The notes under the pieces are model-generated. The model was not told the origin of the DNA. It saw only the letters and a list, made by a program, of their open reading frames with translations, and searched no databases. Below are positions 6,344-7,580 of a DNA stretch of 7,580 nucleotides, in pieces. A program made the translations under genes and the position numbers. Numbering within the stretch: the first letter of the stretch is position 1; every line of letters begins with the position of its first letter. The DNA is taken from contig JAFOFM010000154.1 in assembly GCA_017387265.1 (NCBI GenBank), positions 1-7,580 of the forward strand. Reading direction: 5' to 3'. The DNA is from Peptococcaceae bacterium (GTDB taxonomy: Bacteria; Bacillota; Peptococcia; Peptococcales; Peptococcaceae).

Positions 6344-7132
6344 TCAATAAATACGGAACGGTAATGGAATACTGATACCTACAGCACGATTTACTCCCCA
6401 TAAAGTCAGCTGCTGTGGTAAAACCCACTGTCCGTTTGAAGTAACCTGGTTCCAGACAAACTCAGCAGTTTCAGCCTGCCCCGGTGCCATTACCACTTCT
6501 CTTGGAAGGCTGGTATCCACAATATTATCTGAAAAACGATAAATCTCCTGACTGTTTGCATTAGAAATATAAAAATCAAACAATTCTTCCGATGGATAAC
6601 GAAGTACAATCGTGTCTGCAGAAATATTACGCTTCCGGAAAGTAATCCGCACATCCTCTCCTCGCGCGTAGCGGGCTTTATTCGTCGTCAGAATGTAACG
6701 AAAATCGCCGATTTCCTCCCAGGTATAATTTAATCCGTCTAGTCCCGGTTCAGCGCCGGATGGCTGGTATACAGGCGTATCGGGAAAGCTTGGCAAGGTC
6801 TGCGGAATATCTCCGCTCCCGGGATATGCAGGAGTATCCGGAAAACTCGGCAGTATTTGCGGCATATCCGCATTGCCTGATGGATAACACGAGCCCGGAA
6901 GGCAGGTTACACCTAACGATCGCCATGTGGCGCTATCTACCATTCCGGTCGGTGTAATATTGTTATTTCGCTGAAATGCCATAACAGCATTCCTGGTCAT
7001 ATTTCCAAAAAGCCCATCAACACGAACCGAATATCGGCGTTTCCGCAGAAGATTCTGCACATAAGCAACCGCAGACCCGCGATTTCCGTAACGCAAAACC
7101 GGGCATGGAACGGAACTGTTACAATTGGTCAT
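6344..7132 (-). CDS. Peptidoglycan-binding domain protein with C-terminal BsuPI (proteinase inhibitor) domain
   Basis: The start is ATG 7132 because AAAGGGGGG lies about nine bases upstream; an earlier frame opening at 7207 would add 25 residues that lack such a site. The 262-residue protein begins MTNCNSSVPCP with no signal peptide. Residues 11-73 are a PG_binding_1 domain (LRYGNRGSAVAYVQNLLRK, VDGLFGNMTRNAVMAFQ, GMVDSATWRSLG). A Pro-rich linker (about 77-135) contains a 19-residue duplication. Residues about 145-262 resemble the BsuPI intracellular proteinase inhibitor family: DVRITFRKRN, YPSEELFDFYISN, EIYRFSDN, a MAPGQAETAEFVWNQ turn and a final FRIY. BsuPI was described in B. subtilis as an intracellular inhibitor of its major intracellular serine protease. 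Lack of an export signal beside a wall-binding domain suggests either a spore or mother-cell role or non-classical localisation. The gene lies upstream of spo0A and is divergent from the UPF0182 gene. Confidence 0.85.
   Translation of the reverse strand: MTNCNSSVPCPVLRYGNRGSAVAYVQNLLRKRRYSVRVDGLFGNMTRNAVMAFQRNNNITPTGMVDSATWRSLGVTCLPGSCYPSGNADMPQILPSFPDTPAYPGSGDIPQTLPSFPDTPVYQPSGAEPGLDGLNYTWEEIGDFRYILTTNKARYARGEDVRITFRKRNISADTIVLRYPSEELFDFYISNANSQEIYRFSDNIVDTSLPREVVMAPGQAETAEFVWNQVTSNGQWVLPQQLTLWGVNRAVGISIPLPFRIY
6755..6868 (-). repeat. Two-copy 57-base repeat in the linker of the BsuPI-domain gene
   Basis: Residues 89-107 (DMPQILPSFPDTPAYPGSG) and 108-126 (DIPQTLPSFPDTPVYQPSG) are direct repeats that share the PSFPDTP core. 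The DNA copies differ at many synonymous positions, so the duplication is not recent. It lengthens the flexible linker between the two domains. Confidence 0.85.
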
Positions 7133-7206
7133 ACAGATGACCCCCCTTTCTTTTTCTCTTCTGCAGTATATGCGGATATCCATATTCATTGACACAAAAT
7201 CTTTCA

Positions 7207-7260
7207 TTGACTAACACTGCAGAATGGTATAAATTTATAAGTAACTATCATTATTTTCAA
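7207..7260. promoter_or_regulatory. Symmetric divergent promoter region with a shared palindromic -10
   Basis: The 12-base palindrome TATAAATTTATA (7228-7239) offers TATAAA in both directions. On the plus strand TTGACT (7207-7212) lies 15 bases before it, for the UPF0182 gene. On the minus strand TTGAAA (7260-7255) lies 15 bases before it, for the BsuPI-domain gene. The 15-base spacers are shorter than the ideal 17. The two promoters would overlap fully and could not be used at once. Confidence 0.4.
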
Positions 7261-7272
7261 CTCACTTAATGA

Positions 7273-7278
7273 AGGAGG
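7273..7278 (+). promoter_or_regulatory. Ribosome binding site fixing the TTG start of the UPF0182 gene
   Basis: AGGAGG lies eight bases before TTG 7287. An in-frame ATG at 7269 would place this site inside the coding region, so TTG is preferred. Confidence 0.7.
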
Positions 7279-7286
7279 AGATTTCT

Positions 7287-7580
7287 TTGAAAAATTTACT
7301 GGCCAGACTGGGAAAAGTCGGTGTTTTAATTGCAATCCTGGCTGTGCTGATTCTCTTTTCACCACAGATTGCCCACTTTGCTACCGATTTTCTCTGGTTT
7401 GATGAAGTCGGCTACCAGTCTGTATTTCTGACATTTACTTTTGCAAAATTTGCAGTAGGATTTGTTGTATTCCTGCTGGTATTCCTGTTAAGCTATGTAA
7501 CGCTGCACTTCACTACAAAATATGAGCCAAAAGTGCAGGTCGAAGATGACACCGTTGTGAATGTGCCTGACAAAAAAGGC
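7287..7580 (+). CDS. UPF0182 family membrane protein (5' part, cut by window edge)
   Basis: The first 98 codons are present from TTG 7287; an ATG at 7269 is the alternative start and would add MKEEIS. The sequence shows a first membrane segment (about residues 10-30), the family signature DFLWFDEVGY (34-43) and a second membrane segment (about 52-74). A charged loop (KYEPKVQVEDDTVVNVPDKKG) then reaches the window edge. UPF0182 (COG1615) proteins are large, roughly 900-residue, with several N-terminal membrane helices and a big extracytoplasmic domain; their function is not established. This is the only rightward gene in the window and it has its own promoter region. Family assignment rests on the LWF-EVGY motif and the topology. 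Confidence 0.88.
   Translation, partial: MKNLLARLGKVGVLIAILAVLILFSPQIAHFATDFLWFDEVGYQSVFLTFTFAKFAVGFVVFLLVFLLSYVTLHFTTKYEPKVQVEDDTVVNVPDKKG

Noticed and set aside
7133..7207. Start of the BsuPI-domain gene at 7207
   Set aside because: The extra 25 codons encode the AAAGGGGGG ribosome binding site of ATG 7132 and add no domain or signal peptide.
1..7580. CRISPR arrays, tRNA or rRNA genes, insertion sequences, phage attachment sites
   Set aside because: No regularly spaced repeats, cloverleaf or rRNA segments, transposase motifs or terminal inverted repeats were seen on either strand.

Overview
The window looks like a chromosomal segment of an anaerobic, spore-forming member of the Bacillota (Clostridia or Negativicutes; the sequence does not settle which). 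The reasons are a complete Spo0A, a yqeZ/floA-type NfeD-flotillin pair, a UPF0182 membrane protein, strong AGGAGG-type ribosome binding sites, and TTG/GTG starts with good Shine-Dalgarno sequences. All genes read leftward (minus strand) except the one at the far right, which diverges.

From right to left: (a) 7287-7580 (+) is the start of a UPF0182 membrane protein gene, cut by the window edge. It shares a compact promoter region with a divergent minus-strand gene (7132-6344) for an apparently cytoplasmic protein with an N-terminal peptidoglycan-binding domain and a C-terminal BsuPI (intracellular proteinase inhibitor) domain. (b) After a 379-base AT-rich gene-free stretch comes spo0A (5964-5143). 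(c) A small single-domain cupin gene follows (5035-4688), with an inverted repeat over its -10 box and a strong hairpin terminator after it. (d) Next is a tight three-gene cluster: a shikimate-kinase-family P-loop kinase (4604-4044), an unrecognised 127-residue protein (4057-3674, overlapping the kinase gene by 14 bases) and a 566-residue fusion (3651-1951). (e) Last is a two-gene operon, nfeD (1864-524) then floA (524 to beyond the left edge), coupled through an overlapping TAATG. It has its own extended -10 promoter.

The most unusual item is the 566-residue protein. Residues 1 to about 336 are a full-length, motif-intact thiamine-monophosphate kinase (ThiL). Residues about 350-566 are an AgrC/Spo0B-type histidine kinase: DHp helix with an HDxxNHL motif, then a GHKL ATPase. 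It has no membrane segment, so ThiL is the only candidate input domain. The kinase two genes upstream looks like AroK, but by eye two of the arginines that hold shikimate in studied enzymes are replaced. I infer that the cluster may be a cytoplasmic signalling module that couples a metabolite, possibly in thiamine metabolism, to a response regulator. The only response regulator in the window is Spo0A, and a link to it is speculation from proximity. The NfeD/FloA pair is expected to act in membrane-domain organisation. The rest of the window is ordinary in content.
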